A stretch of DNA of 64,000 bases from the NCBI GenBank assembly GCA_954871525.1, contig OX940866.1:12671001-12735000 (forward strand). The letters run 5' to 3'. Positions 46,530 through 57,899 of the stretch are shown here, one piece after another (the first letter of the stretch is position 1; the number at the start of each line of letters is the position of its first letter). The position numbers and the translations under genes were made by a program. Under the pieces are notes generated by a model. It was given only the letters and a program-made list of their open reading frames with translations, was not told where the DNA came from and did no database searches. This DNA comes from Parietaria judaica. Taxonomy: Eukaryota; Streptophyta; Magnoliopsida; Rosales; Urticaceae.

Positions 46530-46537
46530 TTTATAAA
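46530..46537 (-). promoter_or_regulatory. TATA box of the antisense accessory gene
   Basis: TTTATAAA lies about 80 bp upstream of the antisense ATG at 46451, with a CT-rich leader (complement of GAGAGAGAGAGAAAGAGG) between them. The spacing fits a plant promoter with a leader of about 50 nt. Confidence 0.5.
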
Positions 46538-46539
46538 CT

Positions 46540-47026
46540 CACCTCTGCGAAACCGCTCCCTAATACCCACACTCCACGATCTCCAAAAACTGCCAAGCAA
46601 TCATGGCATCGAAGCCGAAGGGGCTAAATTGGCCCCCATCATCTCCGAAATAGGCGTGTCAGCCTCAAACCCCCTCAGTCAAGACCGTTGTCAAATCAAA
46701 GTCTTGATTGGCTCAAAGCTCGGCGCAAGGAATCGAAAGGGGAAAAGGCATACGCTAGGCCAATCTGAGCGTGCCACGTATACAGCCCATGCAAAACCCT
46801 AAAAAACCCCCCACGAATTGATTCGGTCTGTAACTGAACAATTTAAATTTTCATGCTTGAAAAGCAAGGATCGCGCCAAAAGGCAGTTAACATTTGCTTC
46901 GAAAAAATTCAATGGCAAAAATACCTCAAGTCTCCACATATTTTGCGATTGGAAGAAAAATCCAACACGCTTACAACGACATAAAGTCCATTGACCAACC
47001 TTTGCTCAACGCACTGTGGGGCTCGC
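46540..47026 (+). other. 3' untranslated end of the first Tat element
   Basis: Non-coding on both strands. It includes the upstream region of the antisense gene and ends in CACTGTGGGGCTCGC, the likely polypurine-tract region just before the 3' LTR. Confidence 0.5.
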
Positions 47027-47699
47027 TGATGATGCTGGATTTCATCCCCTCGGAAAAACGACATCAAGATGACGAACTACACCCATTAAGACAAACGATA
47101 TAGGGTCCAAAGAGAGTTGGGCCGAACCAGCAGGCTTAAAAAGCAGCCCAACAACTTTGGACCATCAAGAAGCCAATCTGAAGCATGGTCAACAGTGACC
47201 TAGCCTTCTCACAAACTAGGCCCATGAAGACTCACCCAGTCAGTCCACGAAGACCCAGCAGCCCCGAAGAATAGGCATGTTCACCCTTTATTGACCAAGC
47301 CAGAGTCCTCCACGTGGAAAGAGACCAAATACCACATCGTCGAAGTTTTACACGTGGTGATCAAAGCAGAGGCGAAGGGAGATTCATTTAGTCTACTAGC
47401 CGTTACTGAATTATAGGAAAGAGACGTTGTAATTCAGACTATAAATAAAGCCTACGAAGTAACTCTAGGGACATCGATCTCGTTCTACGTTTCATACTAG
47501 CTTTTCACTCTGTAATCACTTTGCTATCAATCAAATATACAAGTTCCTTACTATTGTTCAACCCTTTACAAAATTGTCATTTCGTATCTTTATTCACCGA
47601 AGTGGATTTTATCTCGGATAGTTAAAATTTACCGTCATATTCATTATAAACAGAGTGTTATCGCTTTGTGACAGTTGGTCGTGATTATTCACATCAACA
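47027..47699 (+). repeat. 3' LTR of the first Tat element
   Basis: 673 bp, the same length as the 5' LTR, with nine substitutions and no indels by my count. Confidence 0.95.
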
Positions 47700-47704
47700 A
47701 ACAC

Positions 47705-47930
47705 GACGATGAGACTTAATTAGATACGATAAATAATGAGATATTTATTTTTACACACTTAATATATGTTATTAAGTGTTTAATACTGATTATATGTCAA
47801 ATTTATATTTTTACTTATTAATTGCGTTGTTCAATTGAAGAATGTCTAAAGTTATTAATAAGTTTTAAATCTTACATTATATTATTTTATTAATTATTTA
47901 AATGGGTCTAAAACTAATGTATATATTTTT
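47705..47930. repeat. Partial copy of the AT-rich hAT-MITE family
   Basis: The run ACACGACGATGAG, TATGTCAAATTTATAT, ATTAATTGCGTTGTTCAATTG and TTATTAATAAGTTTTAAAT parallels the interior of the complete MITE at 50822-51399. The first Tat element inserted at its left edge. Confidence 0.55.
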
Positions 47931-47934
47931 TATT

Positions 47935-48352
47935 ATTTTTTGGAACCAGGACGTATTCATTAAGCCAAAACGAGGGAAGAATCCCTCAGAAATGTCAGTT
48001 ACAAGCCACTCGGGGCAGTCCGTTGACAAAAAATCGGTCGTAAAGCCCGAAAGGCGAAGCTTAGCTACTCTATTGGCTACTTCGTTACACGTTCTCAGGG
48101 TCCAACGACACCCGACATTCGGCTCAAAGAAGGAGAGGAGATGCGCAATGTCCGCAATGATCAGTCCTTTACCCCTTGTGACGAGGTGAGACGCTCTAAT
48201 TCCGCTCCCGGACAAACATGAGTCCATGTAGGATTGCGAGCCACTCCGCGGTTACCGGCGAGTCCACATCCACAAGAAGACGTGCAGCCAAACCCACGAG
48301 GTCCCCGCGGTGGTTCCTCACGACCCCACCAACTGCCGCTCTTGCGTTAAGT
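47935..48352 (-). pseudogene. 5'-truncated LINE fragment, RNase H-like domain
   Basis: The minus strand encodes NARAAVGGVVRNHRGDLVGL, VTAEWLAILHGL and, in another frame, CRWTLRTCNEVANRVAKLRL and CPEWL. Together these resemble the RNase H-like domain at the end of plant LINE ORF2. An A-rich tail (complement of TTTTTTATTATTTTTT, about 47926-47942) follows the 3' end. Stops and shifts show decay. No clear target duplication was found. Confidence 0.65.
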
Positions 48353-48640
48353 AATGACTATATGTCAAATTTATGTTTTTAATTATAGTAATTACGTTAT
48401 TCAATTTATGAATATCTAAAATTGTTAAAAGTTTTGAAATCTTATGTTATATTATTGTAAAAAATTATTTAACTGACTAAATCTAATAAATTGTTATTTA
48501 ATTATATCAAATAAATTAAAGGGGTTGAACACACGACCACGCTTAATAAAAACTCATCTTCAGATAAGGTTCATAAATAAAGCGGGTCTGAGTTTATATA
48601 AAATTAGCTAAAAATGTTTAATGCATGCATGAAACACGAA
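48353..48640. repeat. Second partial copy of the AT-rich hAT-MITE family
   Basis: ATATGTCAAATTTATG, TAATTACGTTATTCAATTTATGA and GCGGGTCTGAGTTTATAT again match the complete MITE at 50822-51399. It partly repeats the piece at 47705-47930 and is therefore not just its continuation. Confidence 0.5.
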
Positions 48641-50004
48641 TTCTCACCTCTAGAATTTTTTTATTATTAATAATCTTAAAGAACGAAAAATTGAATGAAT
48701 AACTGCTTATTTACAAACACAATTGACTATATAATGGAACAAATGAAAAATTGGATCAATTAAAACTTGAAATCAGATATGTTGTACTCCAAGTAGAGTT
48801 TGTTTCTCTTACTTAAGATTCATGGTTGCAATGCGATATGGAGGTAAGAATTATATATGATCTGTAAGAGCAAAAAATGTATTTATTTACAAATAATTTA
48901 GTAAATACTGTATAAAAATAACTAGTTGGATCATTCTTTACAAGGGAGGCTTGAGATTTATCATAGAAGTTCATCTCCCTCTCAGTGCAGACGCCGTAAT
49001 CAGAGGTTGAGCTAACTCCTCTGCGAGTCCCGCCCTCGGACCGACGATACACGCTTTATGTCCTGAAGAACCTGTAATTCCAGATTAACATGTATTCAGC
49101 TCTTTCATACTAAAAAAACAAACCGAGAGAATCAATGCAAGAAACAATTAAGAAATCTTTGGTAGATCAAAAACCTTTTCGAGTTCACAAATTCACAATT
49201 ATATACCTTATAATACGGACTGATAACGAAGCAACCTGAGCTGAGACACGATATTCATTAACTGGACGTGGACCGATGTTTAAAATTATGATTTTTAGCC
49301 GCACCCTAACCCGAGGAGAATTGAGAAGGCAATGAGACTTACGCCCTGGGGTGTAGGGTCCAGCCAGTTGAAGGGTGGAAAGGCGGGATGTGACTTGTTG
49401 CTTTTCAGGAGGCTTCAAGCCTCGTTTAAATCTCGAAAGAGGGTTTTCGGTCCATTTTTTAAAGCTCAAAATTGGGGGTTACGGTTTTAAATGCCTAACT
49501 AAAACAAAGGGCTTTAACCCCAACTAAATTTGTTTCTAGAACTAGAATCCTAGATTCTACTTGTTCTGAAAACAAAGCTTTTAACTTTATCTCAAAAGCT
49601 TGTACATTTTATGAGACATTTGCAGTTTCGGACACACTTGACGCTAAGTTTGATTTTTACGAGGGATAAGCATAAATCACAAATCGTAGTAACACAGACG
49701 CGTAGAAATCAACGAATAGTTATTTAGCGAGGCTAGTAAGGCAAATAGCTAAGCTAATGAATACACGAAATTCAAACATTTTCGTTGCAAGCGGTATTCA
49801 CGGAAGCTGCAAAAAGATTACATGAATTGTCCCCGCAAAGCTCGGTTCTGCGCGGAATTTTGGTACATTGCGAACTAAGTCAAGTTTATATTCTTTGATG
49901 TTCTCAGCAAAACACGTTCAATCATGAAAATCTCATCTATCCAGCTTCCATAGCAGAGCATGTTCTTGTATCACGAAAGACTCAAATGGGAATCTACCTC
50001 GATC
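48641..50004. other. Intergenic region, 3' of the DUF167 gene
   Basis: No gene is recognised. The minus-strand frames at 48813-49052 and 49185-49469 have no family motifs. The block at 49270-49500 is less AT-rich and may be a decayed element, but no ends were found. Confidence 0.5.
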
Positions 50005-50586
<582 letters not shown>

Positions 50587-50821
50587 TCAGCTCGCTCTCC
50601 AACTCGCCTGTGTTTAATATAATCTTGCGTTTTGCTTGGGTGGGATAGTGAAACTGCGAAACTAATGCCGTAAATTCAGCATCTGATTCCGGATTTTGCA
50701 CTTCTGCCAAAATTTGGAATCAGACTTTTCGGATCCAGAAATCCGGGTCCAATAATAATCATAACTGAATATTAAGTTCGGGTTTTTCAGAATTTTTATT
50801 TTTTTAAGAGTTAATTGCGGT

Positions 50822-51399
50822 TAGGGGTAGCAATTTGGGGCCGGACACGAAACACGAAACGGTTACGACACGATTTAAATGGGTTTGGGTCTACCATAAA
50901 TGGATCTGGGTCCATCCGTGTCGAACTCGATTAACATGATTAAATAACGGGTAAACATGGCACGAACACGATAGCACGATGGGTCCCAATTAGACACGAT
51001 TAAGAAGCAAAAAGTTGCATTTTATGCATTTATATATATTATAAAGTGTTTTACTACTAATAATATATGACATTTATATTTTTTTTAATTTATTAATTAC
51101 GTTGTACAACTGATAAACATAAAAAAATTGTTAGTAAACTTTAAAATTTTAGATCATATAATTAAATAAATTAAGTAAAATGAGTGTAAATTGAATAAAT
51201 TTATAATTTTAAAATATGCGAATCTGTTTAACGGGTTAAACGGGTAGACATGATAAACACGCTATTTAAATAGGGCGGGTCTGGGTCTCATCTTATAACA
51301 CGATTAATAAATGGGGCGGGTCTGGGTCTACATAAAATAAGTAAAAAAACGATTAAGACCCGGCACGAACACGACACGCAACCCGAATTGCCACCCCTA
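50822..51399. mobile_element. hAT-type MITE, 578 bp
   Basis: Inverted ends TAGGGGTAGCAATT and AATTGCCACCCCTA are flanked by the 8-bp duplication ATTGCGGT (50814-50821 and 51400-51407). The interior has GC-richer ends (repeated GGGTCTGGGTC, CACGA words) and an AT-rich centre without a frame. An 8-bp duplication and TAGGGG ends fit hAT elements. Confidence 0.92.
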
Positions 51400-51407
51400 A
51401 TTGCGGT

Positions 51408-52014
51408 TAAATACCCAACTTAAGGTTAAAGTTAGTGGCATTTATCCGGCCTCCAAAAGTGGCGACTATAGTGCTCAAGGAACAATGCGCGGGGTTGACC
51501 CGTAGCACCATTTGTTTTCTCGTTAGTGTTTGAAACATGGTTGTTAACTACGCCACATGTATACGAGATCCGAGAAAAACTAAATCCAAAAATACTTGAT
51601 CTAAATTTTCCTGGAATTCGGAAGTTTGAATCCAAAACAATCCGAATTCAGCATGTCCGTGTCCAGATTTCTCCGGATCACAAAGAGCACTCCAGAAACC
51701 GGAGTATATTTACAGCATTAAGTGAAACCTCAAACAACTGATAGAGGGGTTACCTTAAAGATTTTGCGACTAAAAGTCCTTAAATTAATTTAAAGTTTAA
51801 TTTAAGCAACTCACAACAATGCATCTGAAAATTGCAAATTGCACCAGAAATAGAACCACTCTCACTTCACATTGTCAAATAAAAAAAATAAAAATCAATT
51901 GTTTCGAGAAATAAATTCGGATCCAACGGAAATTCCGTCCCAAAAAATATGTACACAAATATGAATTTGGAGCACGAAGGGATGAAGAAAACGAAATGAA
52001 TAACAGTGTTGGCG
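51408..52014. other. 3' flank of the calmodulin-like gene
   Basis: AT-rich with no recognisable gene. The part next to 52015 should be the 3' UTR. Confidence 0.5.
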
Positions 52015-52488
52015 TCAAGTCGAGGCACTGAAGGCGTCTCCTTTCATCATCTGCCTGAACTCCTTGTAGTTCACCCGGCCGTCCCCGTCCACGTCCACTT
52101 TCCCGATCATCCGGCGGCAGTCCTCCACGGACCGGCCCTGCCCCAGCCCCAGCGACGCCAGCACCGCGCGCAGCTCGTCCACGGTGATGAAGCCGTCGCC
52201 GTTCTGGTCGAAGACCTCGAAGGCCTCCCTCATGTCCCCCTCGGCCTCGTCGCCCCCGCCGCTCTGCTCGGCCATGATGGCACGGTAGAGCTTGCCGAAC
52301 TCGGCCGCGTCCACGCAGCCGTCCCCGTTGGCGTCGATGCGCTCGATCATGAGCGCCAGCTCGGCGTCGGCCACTGCGATGCCAAGCTTGGCCAGCGAGT
52401 CGCTGAGCTCCGCCTTGGTGATCAGCCCGTCGCCGTTGCGGTCGAACATCTCGAAGACTCGCCCGAGCTCCGTGGTCTCCATCTTCAT
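52015..52488 (-). CDS. CML: Calmodulin-like calcium sensor with four EF-hands
   Basis: A cytosolic calcium sensor that changes shape on calcium binding and regulates target proteins. Start [20 protein letters not shown]; 157 residues, intronless. All four EF loops have complete ligand positions: [36 protein letters not shown] and [12 protein letters not shown]. The ending [17 protein letters not shown] resembles Arabidopsis CML3/5/7-type proteins. An upstream in-frame ATG at 52548 would add 20 residues, but it lies only about ten bases from the TATA box and so is unlikely to be in the mRNA. GC content is much higher than the flanks, which is common for intronless CML genes. Confidence 0.95.
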   Translation of the reverse strand: MKMETTELGRVFEMFDRNGDGLITKAELSDSLAKLGIAVADAELALMIERIDANGDGCVDAAEFGKLYRAIMAEQSGGGDEAEGDMREAFEVFDQNGDGFITVDELRAVLASLGLGQGRSVEDCRRMIGKVDVDGDGRVNYKEFRQMMKGDAFSAST

Positions 52489-52554
52489 TGTTGTAGAGCT
52501 TTTCTGGTGCTGTGAATTAGAGAGAGAGTCGTGGTGTGTTGCAAACATTTGGAG

Positions 52555-52564
52555 CTTTTATATA
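52555..52564 (-). promoter_or_regulatory. TATA box of the calmodulin-like gene
   Basis: The minus strand reads TATATAAAAG, about 70 bp before the chosen ATG (52488). This places transcription start near 52530 and leaves a CT-rich leader of about 40 nt. Confidence 0.8.
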
Positions 52565-52565
52565 G

Positions 52566-54095
52566 AGCAGAGCTTTTGTGTGTGAATTTTAAGCCTTCTC
52601 ATACAATTTCACGCGTATTCTTACTATTTTATTATAATGTATATTTTAACTTTTTTGATATTTTATAATGTATATTTTGTCAAAAATAAAATTAATCGTA
52701 TAGAAAGTAAAAATTCTTAGACCGTGAATAAAAAGACAATATCGAATTTTTAGAAATTGAAAGTTGAGGGTGTAAATATGAAAATAAAGTATATGTTATG
52801 AAAATTGAAAATTAAGTATATGCATTGATAGTGAAAATTATGATTAGTTTCTTATTTTTATTATATATATGTATATATATATTTATCGAATTTATGAAAC
52901 TCTTAAAGAGTGAATAGACAATTTTCTTTCGGGATTTCTATCAAATTAATAATACAAAATAGGAAAATACAAGTCTGTATTATTTTGTAGTCTTTTGGCA
53001 TTAATAAACAATGTTTCACTAAGCGTAAGCGCGTTGGAGTTTGGTGGATGTGCGTTTCATTATTGGTTTAAAGGCGACATTTTTATTGATTTTTATTTTT
53101 ATTTTTTGAACTTAAAGCAAACAGACCGTTTTATTTATTTATTTATTTATTAAAAGATTAAATATTAAAAAGGTAATGCGACCGTTGATAACGGATCTGG
53201 AATAACATGAGGAGAACGCGCAAAGATGAAGTGATTTACGGCCGGCTGATAGAGACCGTTCGATCAATCTCTTCCAACAGCTATTTTCTAAAGTCTACCT
53301 GTTGCGACACGTGGCACATATTTAATGTCGTTTCTTTTTCTTTCTAACGTCTTGGACGGCTTTGGAGAAGAGATTATATATATTTTTACGATTTCATAGA
53401 AATTTACGTGAGTACATATATGAAATTACAACTATATAATATTTATATATCCCTGCACGTTGCACATACGACAAATATTTGCAGTGATTTAATAGTTCTT
53501 TAATTTTTTTTAATGGAATAGTATTATAAAGTATAGTTTAGCAAGAAATTGATACACGAGATCTCCATAACTTCCTACTCTGACTTTCATGTCGTCCATG
53601 TCGATAACGTGTCGTTTGGATTTTTTTTTTATTATTATTAATTTTGACCCATAATCATAAATAAATAAATGTTGTATAGTAAATTACCAACCTACCAAGT
53701 AGCATGGCCATATTAATTACTTGCATTATTACCGTGACCGTGAGTATTCTTTGCTTTTAAATAAGGATATTGAGAAATGCGACAAATTTTTCGGTTTCGA
53801 ATTCAGTTTAGAATGTTTTTAAGATAATAAATCAAGCGCGTCCAATTTTATTTGTAACGTATAGTTATTTGAGAAAGTGCAAGAAACAACGATTTTATAT
53901 GTCATGATTGGGATAAGTAGATTTCTACATTTGCGACCAATCAAATTTAATTTATTTTCAAAATGTTACCTCTAACACTAGTTTTAACGGTTAATTCAAA
54001 TAAGTAAATGTTCGACTCGTTCTCTTTCTCTTCAAATTTTCACTGGTCTTGTTTTTTTTTTTTTCCACTCATCATAAGTATAAATATACTTTTAA
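52566..54095. other. AT-rich intergenic DNA
   Basis: It contains the upstream region of the calmodulin-like gene. ATTT tetranucleotide repeats occur near 53130. No coding frame is supported. Confidence 0.55.
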
Positions 54096-54501
54096 GCAAT
54101 TTTCGACTTTTCGACGATAATCGTCGATTATCGGCGATTTTCGGTCTTATCGGTAGTTACCAGTAAATATTCGACCACACTAGTTATCGTTTTGTAAGGT
54201 TTTCGGCGATAATCGGTAAGCTTTTTTCCAAGCGATTTTTGTTTTCTCAGTGTAAAATTAAGGTACTTTTCGGTCAAATTAAAAAAATAAAAAAAGGAGT
54301 ATAAATACTCAATTTTTGCCGATTCTCGCCCAAACCCTAGCTTCTCGCCTTTTTTCGCTACCCTCACACCAAATCATGTAGCTTTCGGCGATTATCGAAC
54401 TGGTAAGTTCTTTTTTCGATTCTTTCTCTGATTTTCAGTGATTAATCGGTAGGAGGCAAAAGTTTGTAAAGTTTTGATTTAGGCATTTTTCACCGAATTT
54501 C
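54096..54501 (+). other. CGATTATCGG-repeat cluster with possible promoter and donor site
   Basis: About eight variants of CGATTATCGG or CGATTTTCGG in both orientations lie between 54105 and 54460. They are followed by TATAAATA (54300-54307), a leader with AAACCCTAGCTTCTCGCC, and a donor-like TG/GTAAGT (54403-54408). This may be the 5' end of a DNA transposon or of a gene, broken by the Tat element that inserted at 54502. No protein is visible. Confidence 0.35.
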
Positions 54502-55247
54502 TGTTAAGGTCGGATTTGGTCAAATCCATCCTCAACACAAATCGTGTCGTTTTGTCCATAAACAACACAAGGAAAAAGCGAGGAAGTTCGTTGACCGATG
54601 GCCAACCAAGAGATATCCTCGAGGAAGAGCAACCCTCGATGAAGTCCAAGAGGAACCCTCGATGAAGTCCAAGAGGAACCCTCGATAAAGTCTAAAGGCG
54701 TCATGATGAAGCGCAGGGCCGAATGACGGCTGACGGGATGCGCATTTAATGAAGCCCACCTACCCACTCGATGAGAGGCATCAGCGACGAAGCTTGCAGG
54801 GCCGAATGACGGCTGACGGGATGCTCATTTAATGAAGCTCACCTACCCATAATGACAGTCTGCTCGGAAGTGACGTAAAGCACGGATTAACCATGCTTCC
54901 CTCAAATCACTCTGGGAAGCGAATGAGTAAAAAGAGAAAAGGGCGGGAAAGATGCGAGAGGGCATAATGTAAACTCTATAAAAAGCAAGTTAAGCCTCAT
55001 TTGTAGAGGTTCGGAAAAATAGAGGAGAAAACCAGAGAAAAAGAGAGAGTATCCAGTAGGAGGAAGGCTTAAGAGATAGAGAAAGTTATTGTTCTTGATC
55101 CTTCAATTGTCCAGCTATTCAACGAAAGGAAACCGAGCTCTTGTCGGAAATATAATAAAACAAAGATATTCACTGATCATTGTTGTTAACTTGTTATTTG
55201 TGATTATTTTTGTGACTGGAAAAGGGTGGTGAAAATCGCCCTCTACA
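54502..55247 (+). repeat. 5' LTR of the second Tat element, 746 bp
   Basis: It holds three copies of a 23-bp unit (AACCCTCGATGAAGTCCAAG plus AGG) at about 54632-54700, and a TATA box (TATAAAAAGC, 54977-54986). A 53-bp segment (GCAGGGCCGAATGACGGCTG and following) is also repeated within the LTR. Confidence 0.93.
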
Positions 55248-55250
55248 GTT

Positions 55251-55268
55251 TGGCGCCCACCGAGGGGC
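55251..55268 (+). other. Primer-binding site of the second Tat element
   Basis: TGGCGCCCACCGAGGGGC starts three bases after the LTR end. It shares the TGGCGCC start with the first Tat element but differs further in, so a different tRNA may be used. Confidence 0.75.
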
Positions 55269-55312
55269 TTTGTTTTCTTTCTAACTCACAGCCAGGAATT
55301 TGAAGGAGCAAG

Positions 55313-57046
55313 ATGTCATCGAGTGACACCATCGTCAGCATCGAAGGGGATGAGGTCCCAGCTATGGAGAGACTTCAGCAGCAGTTGGCCGAAGCCAATG
55401 CAAAAGTGATAGAAGCAACGAGGATGGCCGAAGAAGCGGCCAAGAAAGCGGAAGAACAGGAGGAGAGGAACGGGCAACTCGCCGCTCTCCTGGATCGCGC
55501 AATGGCGAGTCAAAGAAGGGACGGTCCGGAGAGCACAATCGCAGGATCTTCGGCTCGAGGAGAAGGGAGAGTTATAGCCGAAATAGAGCAAGGGATCTTG
55601 ACGCCGTAAGCGCCGCCAATCAATCGGGATCTTTTCAACGCCGCCGGGGTAACACCGATGACCACAAAAAACCCGCAAGGAGGCTTGGCAACCACCATAG
55701 CGAAGACAATCCAAGAGGAGGTCCGGAGAGCGATGAGGGAAATGTCTTCGAGCATGGAGGCGAAAATGGGACATGTGGCCTCACAGGTGCATAGGGCGAC
55801 GAGGGCGGCACCTGAGATCGACAGATTGGTCAGGGAGGCTAAAGTCACTCCTTTCTCGGCAAAGATTCGCAGCGTGGAACTAGGAGAGTTACCAAAGGTT
55901 AGGCTCTCGCAGTATAGAGGGACATCGGATCCAAACACCCACGTAAAGTCCTTCCGGATCGCGACGGAGCGTATAGGTGGCGAGGAAGCAAAGCTGGAAG
56001 CTACCCTGTGTCACCTCTTCGTCGAAAGCTTGCAAGGTCCAGCAAGCGATTGGTTCGCAAAGCTGCCACCACAATCCATCAGCGATTTTGACGAGCTCAT
56101 CGCGTACTTTTTGCGACACTATTCAATGTACGTACAGAACGAAGCAACCGTCACAACCTTGTGGAATCTCTCACAGGGACGAGAGGAAACCCTCCGACAA
56201 TACGTCGGAAGATTCAAGGACATCATGGTCAGAGTCCCGGGGCTCGATGACGTCGTCGCAATCCAGGCACTGAAACATGGACTGTGGTACTTGGCTCCTT
56301 TCCGCGAGGAGCTGATAAAAATGCGCCCGTCGACGATCGAGGACGCACTCCACAGAGCGACGCTCTTCATGGAGATAGAGGAAGAGACGCTAGCCCAGAA
56401 GAAGATTCACGAAGGTGGAGGCAAGGGGAAGCAGCACGGAAAAAGAGAGAGCGGGGATGGAAGGGACGCCCCGTCATCTAGAGCGGGAAGAGGAGAAGAG
56501 GATCGAGGAAATTCCAATGAGCGACGAGCTCGGGAAGTCCCGAGGCAAGAAGTCTACCAGGTAGACGAGGGCAGGGACCACGACTACAATCGGGGAAATC
56601 AACAGCGAAGAGAATATTCCAATGACCGAGAAGAACAAGAGCGAGGAAGTCAGCAACGAGGAGGATTCTCCGATAACCGAGGAGGATTCTCGGATGACCG
56701 AGGAAGATTCTCCGGGGGCCGAGGAGGATTCTAAGGAGGCCGAGGAGGCTTCGGGAGGAAGCCTTGGCCAAAAGATATGAGTAAGTTCTGCACTTACCAT
56801 AACTATAACCACCATTCGACCGAGGATTGCGCCATGCTAAAGAAGGAACTTCAGAGGAGGTACGCACGAGGGGAAATAAAAGACCTCACGTACAGTCCTC
56901 CCGAGCCATGGAATAGCGGTAATAGGGCATGGCAAAGCCGGCGGGAGGGCCCGGCACATAATGAAGGGAACGATCAAGGTGGAGCAAAGAGAAATCTTGC
57001 GATTAAACCATCGACGGCGAAGCACGATGAAGGTGAACGACCGGTT
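55313..57046 (+). pseudogene. Gag of the second Tat element
   Basis: It starts MSSSDTIVSIEGDEVPAMER with a coiled coil (RLQQQLAEANAKVIEATRMA). A TAA at 55607-55609 interrupts before APPINRDLFNAAG. The capsid core includes ASDWFAKLPPQSISDFDELI and ETLRQYVGRFKDIM. A basic, RG-rich region follows, with repeated GGF-x4-R units (56640-56740) and a TAA at 56732-56734. The finger is CTYHNYNHHSTEDC (about 56785-56830), a Tat-type variant. Confidence 0.88.
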
Positions 57047-57830
57047 TCTAGGACGAGAATCGAGCTGATTATGGGTGGATCGCGATTCTGCGAAGATTCG
57101 GTCAACAGCATCAAAGCCTACCAGCGAAGAGGGAAAGAGCACGGCCAGGGAGATGTGACGATCATAGAGTTCGTGGAAAATGAAGATTGCGCTGATATGC
57201 ACGACGATGCTCTGGTTCTCGAACTCAACATCGGTGGTTGCGAAGTCTGTCGCATCCTTGTTGACAATGGGAGTTCGGTCGACGTCATTTTCTACGAATG
57301 CTTGATGAAGATGGGAATCGAGGGGCTCATGATCGGAGGACGTCGTCGCAAGGTGTCAGGATTTAACGGGGATGTCGCCGTCTCGATGGGGACAGTCCAT
57401 CTCCCGGTTTGCACGAGGAGTGTCAACCGGATGACGGAGTTCATGGTGCTAAATGTCCCGTCGCACTTCAACGTGATCCTAGGGAGACCGTGGATCCACT
57501 CCATGAGGGCCATCCCATAGACGTACCATCAGTGCATAAAGTTCCCGGGCAAGAGGGAAGGGGAAATTGAGGAGCTCAAGGGAAGCAGAGACGCCTACCG
57601 AACCTGCTACATGATGCACCATAAATCGATGACCAACGAAAAAGGGGTCAAGCATATAGAGAAAGGGGAGCCGGCCGGTTTATAGCAATTAGCTGCACCG
57701 GCCCCAAGGACCCCAAGGCGAAAGAAAAAGGGGAGGAAAGGTAGTACCGAGACTGCCAGGATACTTAGTGCGGAAGACATCGAGGCGTAAAGTGCTGATG
57801 AGAGAAAAGGGGAGCACAGATTGAAGAAGT
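57047..57830 (+). pseudogene. Protease region of the second Tat element
   Basis: RILVDNGSSVDVIFYECLMK carries the catalytic DNG. NVILGRPWIHSMRAIP follows and is then broken by a TAG at 57518-57520, where Ser is expected before TYHQ. More stops follow in the linker to RT. Confidence 0.87.
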
Positions 57831-57899
57831 AGAACGAGTCTGTATCGATGAGTCTGATCCTACTCGGACCTTCGGTATAGGCGTAGAGCTCGACTCGGA

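Larger units (their letters stand above)
16852..47699 (+). mobile_element. Ty3/gypsy LTR retrotransposon, Tat lineage, interrupted by nested elements
   Basis: The two 673-bp LTRs (16852-17524 and 47027-47699) start TGATGATGCTGG and end CATCAACA. They are flanked by the duplication AACAC (16847-16851 and 47700-47704). The order after the 5' LTR is primer-binding site (17528), gag, protease, RT, RNase H, a second archaeal-type RNase H and integrase, then a long 3' region with an antisense gene. A second RNase H before integrase and an antisense accessory gene are Tat-lineage traits. Without the copia insertion (25413-45318 plus one target copy) the element would be about 10.9 kb. The LTRs differ at nine positions by my count (about 1.3%), yet the coding region has many lesions. 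Confidence 0.95.

Noticed and set aside
52006..52515. Plus-strand frame of 169 codons
   Set aside because: It is the antisense shadow of the GC-rich calmodulin-like gene.
52489..52548. Upstream ATG extending the calmodulin-like protein ([12 protein letters not shown]...)
   Set aside because: It lies about ten bases from the TATA box and the added residues are not typical of the family.
54504..54767. Minus-strand repeat protein (LDFIEGSSWTSSRV...), also at 62845-63090
   Set aside because: It is the translation of the 23-bp LTR minisatellite; no start context and no family.
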